The notes beneath the pieces were generated by a model. That model was not told the origin of the DNA, did not search any database, and saw only the letters and a program-made list of their open reading frames with translations. 64,000 nt of DNA from CAYMGM01 sp964390005 (GTDB lineage: Bacteria > Pseudomonadota > Alphaproteobacteria > UBA9219): positions 1 through 64,000 of the forward strand of contig CAYMGM010000008.1 in assembly GCA_964390005.1 (NCBI GenBank). The letters are read 5' to 3'. Positions 1 through 8,354 of this stretch are shown one piece after another. Position numbers and translations under genes: made by a program. Position 1 is the stretch's first letter. Each line of letters starts with the position of its first letter.

Positions 1-78
1 CGCGCCCGCCCCCCCCCCGCAGGGGAAAAACCCCCAAGCGGTTTTTAAAAACCCCCCCCCCCCCCCCCCCCCCCGCCA
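1..78. other. Homopolymer-rich contig edge
   Basis: The first 78 bases are dominated by long C runs with short A, G and T runs, and carry no reading frame with codon structure. Nothing else in the window looks like this. It is most simply a low-quality assembly end rather than biological sequence. Confidence 0.7.
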
Positions 79-113
79 TTGACCAAAAAAAGTTGCGAAA
101 AATCACAGGTCTC

Positions 114-273
114 TAGTACGGTTACGAAATTGATATTTCGTGATATTTTTCAATATGTTCCGAGACAAAGAAAGATTCTCCTGTCTCATTTCTCAACGAA
201 CATTTCGGAACAATTCTTGAACAGAGAGCCCAAATTCTCTGTGGCAACCGTACTAAATGAGAGAAGTACGGTT
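114..273. repeat. Three copies of a 9-10 base motif forming inverted repeats
   Basis: TAGTACGGTT occurs at 114-123, its reverse complement AACCGTACTA at 246-255, and AGTACGGTT again at 265-273. The last two form a 9-bp hairpin with a 10-base loop, overlapping the stop codon of the leftward gene ending at 253. No T-run follows on the leftward strand, so it is not a canonical terminator. The rest of 79-252 is AT-rich and I see no supported gene in it. Confidence 0.45.
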
Positions 274-1041
274 GTTGTTTTGCCAAAGGGTTATTCCCCC
301 CATAAAGGAGAGATTGCGCGGTAATGTCATTCGCCCCTCTGGCATCTCGATTTCCGAGACGAAACCCAAAGAAGAGCTTGATCCAAGCAGGTGAAGAAAT
401 AATGCATCTGCGATATCGGCAGGAACTTGACTGGTTGTCTTCATGCGCGAGATGTTGCTTGTGGGGCGTCCATTTACAATGGGTCGTTCGAGTATTTTGA
501 TCGGACGGGTGAAATCATGCAGATACCAAGATGTCTCCCCATGCCTGTGCGAAAAATACCAATCTGTACGCGTAACATACTGTTCTCCATCGATGATCGA
601 GATTGCGTGTTCTGGTTCGCGCATGAAATCGCTGTAATCGGCCACGCCTTCGAGGCTATTAAAAGCTGTGGGTATGAAATGCTTTCTGCCCTTCCATAAA
701 GCGCCGACGGTTTCGTGCTGCGCCCAGTCATAGCGATCCATCGCCAAGATGGTGAGTTGGGCGAGCGTGCTGCGGTCTATGGGCTGCGAAGAATAAACAC
801 ATTGCGTGCGATCAAGGATAAGCGCCTGCGTTTCGTCATAAGATAAATGTTCAAGCCGTCGTGCGGCATCAAGATTCCGAACAGTGACTTCCTTGTCGTC
901 GAACGTTTCGCACCAAACCGGAATCTCATAATAGGCATCGCCAAGAGCAAAAAGCCACGCCGTTTCCTGAGAAGGATTTCCATCGTTTAGCGGGGCGACA
1001 AAGCCGCCGTGAAGGGGGACAGGCAATGGTGACGGCAACAT
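253..1041 (-). CDS. Hypothetical protein (262 aa)
   Basis: I do not recognise this protein. It reads as an intact soluble protein of about 262 residues: no signal peptide, no membrane segment, no metal-binding cysteine cluster, and scattered aromatic residues typical of a globular fold. The ATG at 1041 has an AGAGG stretch only three bases upstream, so the exact start is uncertain. It is transcribed leftward, away from another orphan gene at 1385, and its stop lies inside a short inverted repeat. Its position beside the contig edge leaves its downstream neighbours unknown. No function is proposed. Confidence 0.55.
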   Translation of the reverse strand: MLPSPLPVPLHGGFVAPLNDGNPSQETAWLFALGDAYYEIPVWCETFDDKEVTVRNLDAARRLEHLSYDETQALILDRTQCVYSSQPIDRSTLAQLTILAMDRYDWAQHETVGALWKGRKHFIPTAFNSLEGVADYSDFMREPEHAISIIDGEQYVTRTDWYFSHRHGETSWYLHDFTRPIKILERPIVNGRPTSNISRMKTTSQVPADIADALFLHLLGSSSSLGFVSEIEMPEGRMTLPRNLSFMGGITLWQNNNRTSLI

Positions 1042-1384
1042 GAGCCTCTCGCGAGATATAAACCTAATAACACAAGGCTAGCCAAAAGATGGGCCTTTGG
1101 CAAACAAAGGAATCTTTGTTTGAATAAGAGATTATCCTTAATTCGTGGCGTATTGGCGCATGTTTTGCCAGAGGCGTAAGCTTGGCAGACAGCTTATAAA
1201 GCTTTGCTCAATCAAGCGGAGGGGAACGCCAGAAGCGTAGGCTTTTTTCACGGTCATTTGCCGTTCTGACAAGCAAACCAATCGAAAAGCTTCGTCTGGA
1301 CTGACTTCGTTATACATCAACCGGCACCCAGATGGCACGTTGCTTGCTTGTTTCAATAAGGACAAACAGAAACCGGAGCCACCC
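1042..1384. other. Divergent intergenic region with a perfect hairpin
   Basis: This 343-base gap separates two divergent orphan genes. The clearest element is a perfect 9-bp inverted repeat, CAAACAAAG at 1101-1109 and CTTTGTTTG at 1114-1122, around a four-base loop. It could be a small operator or a hairpin in the 5' leader of either gene. No convincing -35/-10 pair was found and no gene is supported. Confidence 0.5.
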
Positions 1385-1948
1385 ATGCCCTCTACATCCC
1401 AACGCCTTGATTTAAATTCCGTGCATTCCATAACCGACACATTGAAGGCGATTCCCCTGTCCGAAACGCCAGACGATCTCTTCCAGCAAATCATGGGCGC
1501 CAAGCAGGACATGCTTGAAAGAGATTACACAAATTTCCCAAGCACTTCTGAAAACCCAACCTATAAAGACTATGCAACCATTGTGGTCGATAGAAAAGTT
1601 GTTGCCCATATCGATAATCACGGGTGGCTTATTACGTCGAATGCTATGGCCGGGGCCATTCCCGACACGATCATAAAAGACGCGGATATACAGGCAAATG
1701 TTGCCAGTGGTCCTCAATTAGCCCAAGCCCGCGCAGAAGCAATCGCCAAGTATATGAACGGAACCATCGTCATGGCCTCCACGGCAATGAGCCAAAACGC
1801 CTATGACGCCCTTCCCCAGCCCACGGCAACCGTCGATAACGACGCCATGAAAAAAGACCCACGCTATGAAGAGCTTGAACAGCTTCGTCAGGCTCATACG
1901 GCCTTTCTTGCCCAACAAATGGCCCAAAGCGACGCGATCGATATCTGA
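1385..1948 (+). CDS. Hypothetical protein (187 aa)
   Basis: Unrecognised soluble protein. The ATG at 1385 is chosen over an upstream in-frame TTG at 1340 because a GGAG sits seven bases before it. The N-terminal third is polar, the middle has a compact beta-like stretch around DRKVVAHIDNHGWLIT, and the C-terminal 60 residues are Ala/Gln-rich and probably helical. No signal peptide or membrane segment is visible. It converges on the efflux operon, with only 48 bases between the two stop codons and no obvious terminator there. Confidence 0.6.
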   Translation: MPSTSQRLDLNSVHSITDTLKAIPLSETPDDLFQQIMGAKQDMLERDYTNFPSTSENPTYKDYATIVVDRKVVAHIDNHGWLITSNAMAGAIPDTIIKDADIQANVASGPQLAQARAEAIAKYMNGTIVMASTAMSQNAYDALPQPTATVDNDAMKKDPRYEELEQLRQAHTAFLAQQMAQSDAIDI

Positions 1949-1996
1949 GGCTCGTGTATCAAAACGTTCGCCGTTCCGTTTACCCCTGCTTTCCTT

Positions 1997-4900
1997 TCAT
2001 GCCGAGCCCGCTTGCATCGGAAGAGACGAAGAGGTTTTTTCCTGAACGCCGAACCAAAGAACATACAGCGAGGGCAAAAATATGAGGGTCAGCAAAGTAG
2101 CCACCGCTAGGCCGCCCATGATGGAACTTGCCATCGGCCCCCAAAAAACAGTTGGCGCGATGGGAACCATCCCCAAAATCGCGGCGACTGCCGTCAACAT
2201 AATTGGACGAAATCTCATCAGCGACGCATTGATAATGGATTGCCAGTCGGACAAACCCGCTTCTCGTTCAACTTCGATTTGATGAACAAGAATGACGGAG
2301 TTCCTGACAATCATGCCGATCAAGGCGACAATTCCCAAAAGAGCGACAAAACCTAAAGGTTGTCTTGTGATAAGCAGCGTGAAAACGACGCCAATTAAGC
2401 CAAGGGGCGCAACGCTAAGAACCAAAAATAGATGTTTGAAGTTCTCAAGCTGAATCATAAGAATTGCCATCATAAGAAGGAGCATAATCGGCATAACGGC
2501 CATAACGGAAGCTTCTGATTTGGCGCTTTCCTCTACAGAACCGCCAGCCACAATTTTATAGCCAGAAGGTAGAACGTTATTGAGAGAGTCTATTTTTGCT
2601 TGAAGCTGAGCCACGACAGTCGCGGGCATGACGTCGCCGACAACATCGGCCTGAACCGTCATTGTCGGCAAGCGATCCCGTCTCCAAATAAGGGGGTAAT
2701 CCTGTTCATATGCGATTGACGCGACAACATCCAAGGGAACGGATTTTCCGTTGGGCAGCGGAATGTTGACGGCTTTAAGTTCTTCAATGCTGGTCCGTTC
2801 TTCTGGTTTAGCGCGCAAAACGACGTCGATGAGATAGATGTCGTCTCGAACCTGTGTCGCCGTTGCGCCAGAAAGCGTCGCATACAGCGCTTGAGAAATC
2901 GCAGAAGAAGACAAGCCAAGACGTTTAGCCTCGTTCTGCCGGACATTGATTTTCAATTTGCGCTGTGGATAGCCCCAATCGACATTGATCTTCTGCAAAT
3001 CAGGCGACGTTGCCATAATATCCGCAACCTTTTGGGCAGCTTGCGCAACAACTTCGGGAGACTTGCCGCTGACGCGATATTGAACGGGCCAGCCGACAGG
3101 CGGCCCAAGTTCTAGCGCGAAAAGGCCAGAAATAACTTCGGGAAAATCGTCATCAAGCTTTTTCTGTAGACGGCTTTTGACCCTTTCTCTGGCTTCTGCG
3201 CTTTTTGTCACAATGACTGTTTGAGCAAAAAAATCATTTTGAAGCTGCTCATCCAAAGGCAAATAAAAACGAAGCGCGCCGCGCCCAACGTAAGAACTCC
3301 AATGTTCTATGTCTGGGTCATCTTTCAAAAGACCATCAAATTTCTGAGAGACTTTATTTGTCGCTTCAACGGAAACGCCCTGTCGCAATGTCATGTTTAC
3401 AAGAAGCTCGGGGCGTTCGGAGGATGGAAAAAATTGGTTGGGAACATGCGGCAATGCCATCAAAGCCACAAGGAACGCCCCGACCGTAATGCCAACCGTC
3501 CATTTTGGCCGACGCATAGATGACAAAAGAAGTCGATGAAAGGCGGCCATAACGCGGCCTTCCGTTTCTTTGCGCTGGTTGTGTTCCTCCTTAAGAATCC
3601 TCACACCGATTAGCGGCGCAAACAAAACAGCAACGAACCAAGAAATTAGCAGAGCTAGCGCAACGACGGCAAAGAGAGAAAAGGTGTATTCTCCAGCATC
3701 GCTTTTCGCAAAGCCAATAGGGACAAAACCAATGATCGTTACAAGAGTCCCCGTCAGCATTGGAAAGGCCGTAGAGGTGTACGCAAACGTCGCAGCCTTC
3801 ACACGCGTCCATCCCTCTTCAAGTTTTGAGACCATGCTTTCGACAGTTATCATGGCATCGTCGACAAGCAGGCCAAGCGCAATAATTAAAGCGCCCAGCG
3901 ATACGCGTTGAAGGTCAATTCCCCAAATTTCCATGCCAACAAAAACAACGGCCAAGACAAGAGGAATAGAGAAAGCAACGACGGTTCCGGCTCTGAGGCC
4001 AAGGCTAATAAAACTGATGCCCAAAACAATGACAACGGCTTCAAAAAGAGCCTTCATAAACTCATTCACGGCTTCGTGAACGACTTTTGGCTGATTTGCG
4101 ACAAGATGCGCCTCTATACCGATCGGCATATCCGCACGCAGAGATTCCATTTTAAGCGCAATGTTCTTCTCAAGCGCAAGAATGTCGCCGCCTTTTCTCA
4201 TGGAAACCGCAAGACCTATCGCGTCGTTTCCGTTATACCTGAATCTTGGCTGCGCAGGGTCCGCATAGGCAAATTTGATAGACGCAATATCGGATAGACG
4301 CACCCTTTTTGCGCCAGCATAAAATGTGACATTCTCAAAATCTTTGGGCGTAAGGAACTTTCCCGTCGCCTCGACCAACACTTGCTCTTTTCCCGTATCG
4401 ATCTGACCAGACGGAGTCAAAAGGTTTTGATCCTGCAAGGCCGCGATGATGCTGGGAAGTTTAATACCCAGTTTTGCAAGCTGATGCGACGAAAACTCAA
4501 TATAGATTTTTTGATCTTGAAATCCGATCGGTTCGACTTTCGAAACGTCCGCAACATGAAGCAACTCATTACGTACGGTTTCAACATAATCTTTGAGTTC
4601 TCTGTGAGAAAACCCATCCGATGTAAAGGCATAAATGATGCCGTAGGTATCGCCGAATTCATCGTCAAAGAAAGGGCCGACAACGCCTGAAGGAAATTCT
4701 TGTTTGATATCGCCAACCTTCTTGCGGACTTGATACCAAATGTTTGGAACCTCTTTCTTGTCGACGCTTGTCAATAAGTTCACAAAAATTGTGGCCTGGC
4801 CTGGCAACGTATAGCTTTTAATATAATCAAGGTTCGGCGTTTCCTGTAACTTCTTTTCTATGCGATCCGTCAACTGATGCGTCGTCTCTTCAATTGAGGC

Positions 4901-5068
4901 GCCCGGCAAATAGGCCTGGACGACCATCGTTTTGATTGTAAACTCGGGGTCTTCATTGCGTCCCAGATTAAAGTAGGCGTTAACCCCCGCCGCCGTGACA
5001 AGGATCATAAAAAAAATCACGAGCGCACTGTGCTTGATAGCCCATTCCGAAAGATTAGCGCGCTTCAT
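1997..5068 (-). CDS. RND efflux pump, inner-membrane permease
   Basis: This is the proton-driven inner-membrane subunit of a tripartite RND exporter (AcrB/MdtC superfamily) that moves drugs or other amphiphiles from periplasm or membrane through an outer-membrane duct. The 1023-residue length fits the family. It starts with the usual first transmembrane helix (about 13-32), has two large periplasmic loops, and carries the adjacent Asp pair of TM4 (residues 403-404, in GLLVDDAM) needed for proton relay. The C-terminal half repeats the layout, with the GIVALIGMIV segment typical of TM11. It overlaps the adaptor gene by 14 bases, so the two are translationally coupled. Substrate cannot be read from sequence, and no outer-membrane factor is encoded nearby. 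Confidence 0.95.
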   Translation of the reverse strand: MKRANLSEWAIKHSALVIFFMILVTAAGVNAYFNLGRNEDPEFTIKTMVVQAYLPGASIEETTHQLTDRIEKKLQETPNLDYIKSYTLPGQATIFVNLLTSVDKKEVPNIWYQVRKKVGDIKQEFPSGVVGPFFDDEFGDTYGIIYAFTSDGFSHRELKDYVETVRNELLHVADVSKVEPIGFQDQKIYIEFSSHQLAKLGIKLPSIIAALQDQNLLTPSGQIDTGKEQVLVEATGKFLTPKDFENVTFYAGAKRVRLSDIASIKFAYADPAQPRFRYNGNDAIGLAVSMRKGGDILALEKNIALKMESLRADMPIGIEAHLVANQPKVVHEAVNEFMKALFEAVVIVLGISFISLGLRAGTVVAFSIPLVLAVVFVGMEIWGIDLQRVSLGALIIALGLLVDDAMITVESMVSKLEEGWTRVKAATFAYTSTAFPMLTGTLVTIIGFVPIGFAKSDAGEYTFSLFAVVALALLISWFVAVLFAPLIGVRILKEEHNQRKETEGRVMAAFHRLLLSSMRRPKWTVGITVGAFLVALMALPHVPNQFFPSSERPELLVNMTLRQGVSVEATNKVSQKFDGLLKDDPDIEHWSSYVGRGALRFYLPLDEQLQNDFFAQTVIVTKSAEARERVKSRLQKKLDDDFPEVISGLFALELGPPVGWPVQYRVSGKSPEVVAQAAQKVADIMATSPDLQKINVDWGYPQRKLKINVRQNEAKRLGLSSSAISQALYATLSGATATQVRDDIYLIDVVLRAKPEERTSIEELKAVNIPLPNGKSVPLDVVASIAYEQDYPLIWRRDRLPTMTVQADVVGDVMPATVVAQLQAKIDSLNNVLPSGYKIVAGGSVEESAKSEASVMAVMPIMLLLMMAILMIQLENFKHLFLVLSVAPLGLIGVVFTLLITRQPLGFVALLGIVALIGMIVRNSVILVHQIEVEREAGLSDWQSIINASLMRFRPIMLTAVAAILGMVPIAPTVFWGPMASSIMGGLAVATLLTLIFLPSLYVLWFGVQEKTSSSLPMQAGSA

Positions 5069-6146
5069 GCACAGCCTCCATCACCTTAACGGACTGCCCG
5101 TTATGCAACGCTTGGACGCCAGCCGTCACAACCCAATCGCCCGCATGAACGCCGTTCGTAAGTGTGACCGTATCTGTTGTGTATCTGCCTATTTCGACGG
5201 ATCTGGCCGTTACCGTTTGAGAGTCTTTATTGTAAAGCCAAACCGCGGGCTTTCCTTCAAAGGTACTTAAAGCGGAAGCGGGAACAGATAGAGCTTTTTG
5301 CTGATTTTGCCTGGCAAATTGCCCAACGACTGTTTGGCCCAAAAGCATCCGAGGCGGAATTTTTTCGAACTGCGCTTTCACTTGATAGGTGCGCGTCTGC
5401 GGGTCTGACTCAGGCGAAACTTCATAAAGCATCGCTTCTGCACAAACGGATCTATCGGAATCGAGACAAGTTAATATCTTTTGTTGCTTATCAAAACCTG
5501 CGCGAACCGTTTCGTCCGAAACATCGAATAAGGCATCGCGTAGATCGCCATAGGCAATGCGTAAGACGGGTTGTCCGGCAGCAACGACTTCGCTTTCTTC
5601 CGCTAGCTTATCAAGAACGACGCCATCCTGCTCGGCCACCAATGACGTATAGTCCATTTGATCTTTCGCGATTTTCACTTTTGCTTCGGCGCCGGAAACT
5701 TGCGCGCGCGCGGCTTTTAACCGACGTAGCGCATCGTCATAATCGCTTTGGGACACGGCTTTTGATCGAATCAAAACGGCAGCGCGTTTTTCAAGGGGTT
5801 CGGCCTGCGCCAAAACGGCTTCGGCGGCCGTCAGTTCCGCACGCGCGGCAACAAGATTTTCGTTCTCTATTGTATCTTCAAGTTGGGCCAGTACTTGCCC
5901 CTTCCTTACGGTGTCGCCAACCGACACGAAACGCTTTGCGATTTTGCCCGAGATCCTAAAAGACGCCGCAGCATATGTATGGGCGCTTATCTGCCCTGTA
6001 ATTACGACAGCGTCGTCGTCCATATGATCGGATATCTCTATGGCTTTGACAGGCCGAGCTATCTGCCCATCTTCTTTCGGCTTATCGCATCCAGAAATTA
6101 GAAGCGCGCTCATAAGCGCAACAATTATCAGACGATCTTTTTTCAT
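5055..6146 (-). CDS. RND efflux periplasmic adaptor lipoprotein
   Basis: Membrane-fusion (adaptor) subunit that links the RND permease to an outer-membrane channel. The N-terminus is a lipoprotein signal ending in LISGC, so Cys20 is the probable lipidated residue anchoring it to the inner membrane. It is followed by the first half of a biotinyl-lipoyl-like domain, a long helical hairpin rich in Ala, Glu and Arg (about residues 95-165), the second lipoyl half, then beta-barrel and membrane-proximal domains. The 363-residue length is normal. It lies 23 bases after the TetR-family gene and overlaps the permease gene, forming a three-gene operon. Confidence 0.93.
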   Translation of the reverse strand: MKKDRLIIVALMSALLISGCDKPKEDGQIARPVKAIEISDHMDDDAVVITGQISAHTYAAASFRISGKIAKRFVSVGDTVRKGQVLAQLEDTIENENLVAARAELTAAEAVLAQAEPLEKRAAVLIRSKAVSQSDYDDALRRLKAARAQVSGAEAKVKIAKDQMDYTSLVAEQDGVVLDKLAEESEVVAAGQPVLRIAYGDLRDALFDVSDETVRAGFDKQQKILTCLDSDRSVCAEAMLYEVSPESDPQTRTYQVKAQFEKIPPRMLLGQTVVGQFARQNQQKALSVPASALSTFEGKPAVWLYNKDSQTVTARSVEIGRYTTDTVTLTNGVHAGDWVVTAGVQALHNGQSVKVMEAVHEAR

Positions 6147-6169
6147 TTGTCAGCCTCAAAAGATGGTGA

Positions 6170-6772
6170 CTATCTAGAGCTTTCTAATAAAGCTTCAAGA
6201 AAGAGCGGGATAATAACGTCTGCCGTATCCGCGTTTGGGACACGTCCTTCAAGGATAAAGCCGCTCCACAAAGCCGATAAACCGACAGCCATCTGAGGAA
6301 AAGGAACGCGTGGCGTCAAACCAAGTCTGTCGAACAAAGATTTAAGGGCTTCTGCAATCTTGTCGTGCCATCTTTTCTGATTTTCGGCATAGCTTTTTTT
6401 GAAAGATGGATTGTGGTTGCCGTAAACTTCAAATTCGAGAGACAAGGTCGAGATAATTTTATTTTTTTGAAGTTGCTTCAGCCATTTCGCAATTTCGGAT
6501 AAAGCCGTTTCCTTTTGCCCCAGTGCCGTTTGGCCAACCAGTTTTGCAAGGGAATCGAATTCTCTGTTTGTCTGGATATCGACAACCTCCAAAAGAAGTT
6601 CGTCTTTATTTTTAAAGTTCGAATAAAAAGCGCCAAGCGTAAACCCCGCCGCCTCGCAGATTTGCCTGATAGAGGCATCAAAAATACCGACACGAAGGAT
6701 TTCCTTCTCAGTAGCGTCAATAAGTTTCTGCCGTGTCAGCAAGCGCGTTTCTTGTCGTGTCAGTCTGGCCAT
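6170..6772 (-). CDS. TetR/AcrR-family transcriptional regulator
   Basis: Probable local repressor of the efflux operon. The N-terminal 60 residues hold the TetR-type helix-turn-helix, with the signature around FTLGAFYSNFKNKDELL; the remaining ~140 residues form the variable helical ligand domain. The ATG at 6772 follows a strong GGGAGGG site. It is the first gene of the leftward unit with adaptor and permease, so it probably controls its own promoter. That promoter is clear (6794-6821) and overlaps inverted repeats suited to a TetR dimer. The inducer is unknown. Confidence 0.93.
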   Translation of the reverse strand: MARLTRQETRLLTRQKLIDATEKEILRVGIFDASIRQICEAAGFTLGAFYSNFKNKDELLLEVVDIQTNREFDSLAKLVGQTALGQKETALSEIAKWLKQLQKNKIISTLSLEFEVYGNHNPSFKKSYAENQKRWHDKIAEALKSLFDRLGLTPRVPFPQMAVGLSALWSGFILEGRVPNADTADVIIPLFLEALLESSR

Positions 6773-6793
6773 AAGATCCCTCCCAGCCCAACT

Positions 6794-6830
6794 AATATAG
6801 CATATGATATCTGAATGTCAAGTGCTATTT
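6794..6830 (-). promoter_or_regulatory. Promoter and candidate TetR operator of the efflux operon
   Basis: Reading leftward there is TTGACA (6821-6816), a 16-base spacer, and TATATT (6799-6794), a near-consensus sigma-70 promoter 22 bases before the TetR-gene ATG. An inverted repeat ATAGCA...TGCTAT flanks the core, and GATATC and CATATG palindromes lie in the spacer. Autorepression by the TetR-family product is inferred. Confidence 0.75.
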
Positions 6831-6913
6831 GCTTCTTCAACAAAAGGCGAAAAGCCATCCATATGATAAATAATAGTCTTTTCAAATTCACGCCAAGCCG
6901 CTGTCGCGTCATG

Positions 6914-6947
6914 CAAGAAAAGCGACGCGGACGATCCTCATCGTCGC
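6914..6947 (-). terminator. Possible terminator of the topAI-yjhP unit
   Basis: On the leftward strand GACGAT and ATCGTC (6945-6940 / 6935-6930) form a six-bp hairpin, alternatively GCGACG/CGTCGC (6947-6942 / 6927-6922), followed by CGCTTTTCTT. It overlaps the stop codon at 6938. The stem is short, so the call is tentative. Confidence 0.35.
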
Positions 6948-7711
6948 ATCAAGGCAAACACGCCCCAACCTACGTATTCGCGCGTGTGGGTGACATAGCG
7001 TTCTGCCGCTGACGTCAACGCGGCTCGAATGTCTTTTGCAAAGTCATCATCCGCATTCGCCTCGAGCCAACGGCGCATCGTCAGCCATTTTGCCGCTTCA
7101 TATCTGTCCCAGCTGTCTTGATCGGCTAAAACCATTTCTACGACGTCATAGCCGAGGTTCCCAAAAGACATAAGAAGTTTGGGAAGCAAAAGAAAATCTG
7201 CGATAGACGTCGCACAACAGCCCTGCGCGACGCCTTCTGTCGGTGGCAATTTCAACCAATAGGGCTCGCCGATAAGAAGGATCCCTCCTTTGCGAAGGCT
7301 TCTGACGAGAAGATCTATGGTACCGGCAACGCCGCCGCCAATCCAAGTGGCGCCGATACAAGCGGCTATATCAACCTTTTCTTGGGCGACATAACCAGAA
7401 GCGTCGGCGTGGATGAACGTCACTTGATCCGTGACGCCTAATTCATCGGCTCTTTGTTTCGCTTGTTCGGCAAACAACGCGCTCTTATCAACGCCAATGC
7501 CTTGGATTCTGTGATCGCGCGCCCATGTACACAACATCTCGCCCGAGCCGCTGCCAAGGTCAAGTACGCGGGTGCCTGCTTCCAGACGCAAGGCCGCCCC
7601 AAGCGCAGCGAGTTTTTCGGGCGTGAATGGGTTATGAATGCGATGCGCGCTTTCGGTAACGTTAAAGATCCGCGGTATATCAACCACAGACGCTTTTGTC
7701 GGATTGTTCAT
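6938..7711 (-). CDS. yjhP: YjhP-like SAM-dependent methyltransferase
   Basis: Class I SAM-dependent methyltransferase closely resembling, from memory, Escherichia coli YjhP, whose substrate is unknown. The SAM-binding motif VLDLGSGSGEM is followed by the expected acidic residues of strands beta2 and beta3 (GIGVDKS, HADASG). The C-terminal DRYEAAKWLTMRRWLEAN stretch is also characteristic. The ATG at 7711 is chosen because GAGG lies six bases upstream and the protein then has the family length (257 aa). Longer in-frame starts would run into topAI. The gene begins eight bases after topAI. In E. coli the order is topAI-yjhQ-yjhP; yjhQ is absent here. Confidence 0.88.
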   Translation of the reverse strand: MNNPTKASVVDIPRIFNVTESAHRIHNPFTPEKLAALGAALRLEAGTRVLDLGSGSGEMLCTWARDHRIQGIGVDKSALFAEQAKQRADELGVTDQVTFIHADASGYVAQEKVDIAACIGATWIGGGVAGTIDLLVRSLRKGGILLIGEPYWLKLPPTEGVAQGCCATSIADFLLLPKLLMSFGNLGYDVVEMVLADQDSWDRYEAAKWLTMRRWLEANADDDFAKDIRAALTSAAERYVTHTREYVGWGVFALMRR

Positions 7712-7719
7712 GGCTTTCC

Positions 7720-7977
7720 TCATCTGTTGTCTGGTTGCGAACGAACGGCCTGAAGTCCAGCCATATTGATACGATAGGGCTGGCTGTCCTTTGATGAAAT
7801 CAGGCGCTTGCTCTTGAGTTTTATAAAAACAGATAGCGTACAATCGGCGAGCACATACCCTTCGCGGGTATAGCATTCAACGGCCGATAGACGACCTCTT
7901 TCGTCATGGTAGCGTACAATACGGCCACCCTGCGCAAGGACGTGGAGCGTCCTTTGTTCCCATTTGGATAGATTCAT
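7720..7977 (-). CDS. topAI: TopAI/YjhX-family toxin (UPF0386)
   Basis: Member of the YjhX family; the E. coli protein, TopAI, is known to bind and inhibit DNA topoisomerase I. The recognisable family features are an N-terminal MNLSKWEQRTLHVLAQGG segment, the central VECYTREG, DCTLSVF, and the QPYRIN motif near the C-terminus. Starting at the ATG at 7977 gives exactly 85 residues, the length of the E. coli protein; an in-frame ATG 51 bases upstream adds a tail unlike the family. Its known antitoxin, the acetyltransferase YjhQ, is not encoded beside it. It is preceded by a structured leader with a mini-ORF. Whether it is toxic in this organism is not shown by the sequence. Confidence 0.88.
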   Translation of the reverse strand: MNLSKWEQRTLHVLAQGGRIVRYHDERGRLSAVECYTREGYVLADCTLSVFIKLKSKRLISSKDSQPYRINMAGLQAVRSQPDNR

Positions 7978-8015
7978 GTTGAAGATCTCTAGACAGCAAT
8001 CGGTTGCACAATTCA

Positions 8016-8091
8016 GGCGAGCATCCACGATGCCCGCCGATCATTCGTACAGGTCGATAACCGCGAGCCCTTTAAAGGGTCTCCGGTTATC
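8016..8091 (-). promoter_or_regulatory. Structured leader upstream of topAI
   Basis: Two hairpins precede topAI. The distal one (8091-8056) has an 8-bp base, GATAACCG pairing with CGGTTATC, then GAG/CTC and CCC/GGG around TTTAAA. The proximal one (8038-8016) is a 10-bp stem with a single G-U pair and a three-base loop. A seven-codon ORF ends exactly at the base of the distal hairpin. In E. coli, topAI is controlled by a translated leader that responds to ribosome-targeting antibiotics; a similar mechanism here is inference. Confidence 0.6.
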
Positions 8092-8113
8092 AGATTGCGA
8101 CAATCTCCAACAT
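8090..8113 (-). CDS. Candidate leader peptide (MLEIVAI)
   Basis: A seven-codon ORF, ATG at 8113 to TGA at 8090, has GAGG five bases upstream of its ATG. Its stop codon overlaps the first base pairs of the hairpin at 8056-8091, so a ribosome ending or stalling here would change folding of the topAI leader. Very short ORFs occur by chance; the placement, not the sequence, is the argument. Confidence 0.4.
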   Translation of the reverse strand: MLEIVAI

Positions 8114-8267
8114 CCAAGCCTCAAAGAAATGAGCTTCCTACATCATGTAGGCGTTTGAGATTACCAAAGAAACATCAAAACATCAATGAACCATGAGGAT
8201 ACAAAACAAAAAGCTCGTCGAAAAGCAAACGCGTCAAGTGCCAGCCCGATCGCGGTAAATAAATACA

Positions 8268-8295
8268 TTGAGCGCCTTGAAATTTCGATTATAAA
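8268..8295 (+). promoter_or_regulatory. Predicted pyrF promoter
   Basis: TTGAGC (8268-8273) and TATAAA (8290-8295) are separated by 16 bases, giving a plausible sigma-70 promoter about 60 bases before the pyrF start at 8355. It matches consensus at five of six bases at -10 and four of six at -35. The rest of the 377-base gap between topAI and pyrF (7978-8354) holds the topAI leader and no other supported gene. Confidence 0.5.
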
Positions 8296-8354
8296 AGGCT
8301 TTTAAACAGGCCTGCTTGAAGGCCCAGAAATATCTTAATAAGAAAGGTTGCCGC

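Noticed and set aside
79..324. An 81-codon rightward reading frame opening with TTG beside the poly-C edge
   Set aside because: No ribosome-binding site, AT-rich low-complexity translation, overlap with inverted repeats and with the end of the leftward gene; probably chance.
6815..7012. A 65-codon rightward frame between the TetR gene and yjhP
   Set aside because: It starts inside the efflux promoter region and runs over the 3' end of yjhP; basic, repeat-poor translation without a recognised family.
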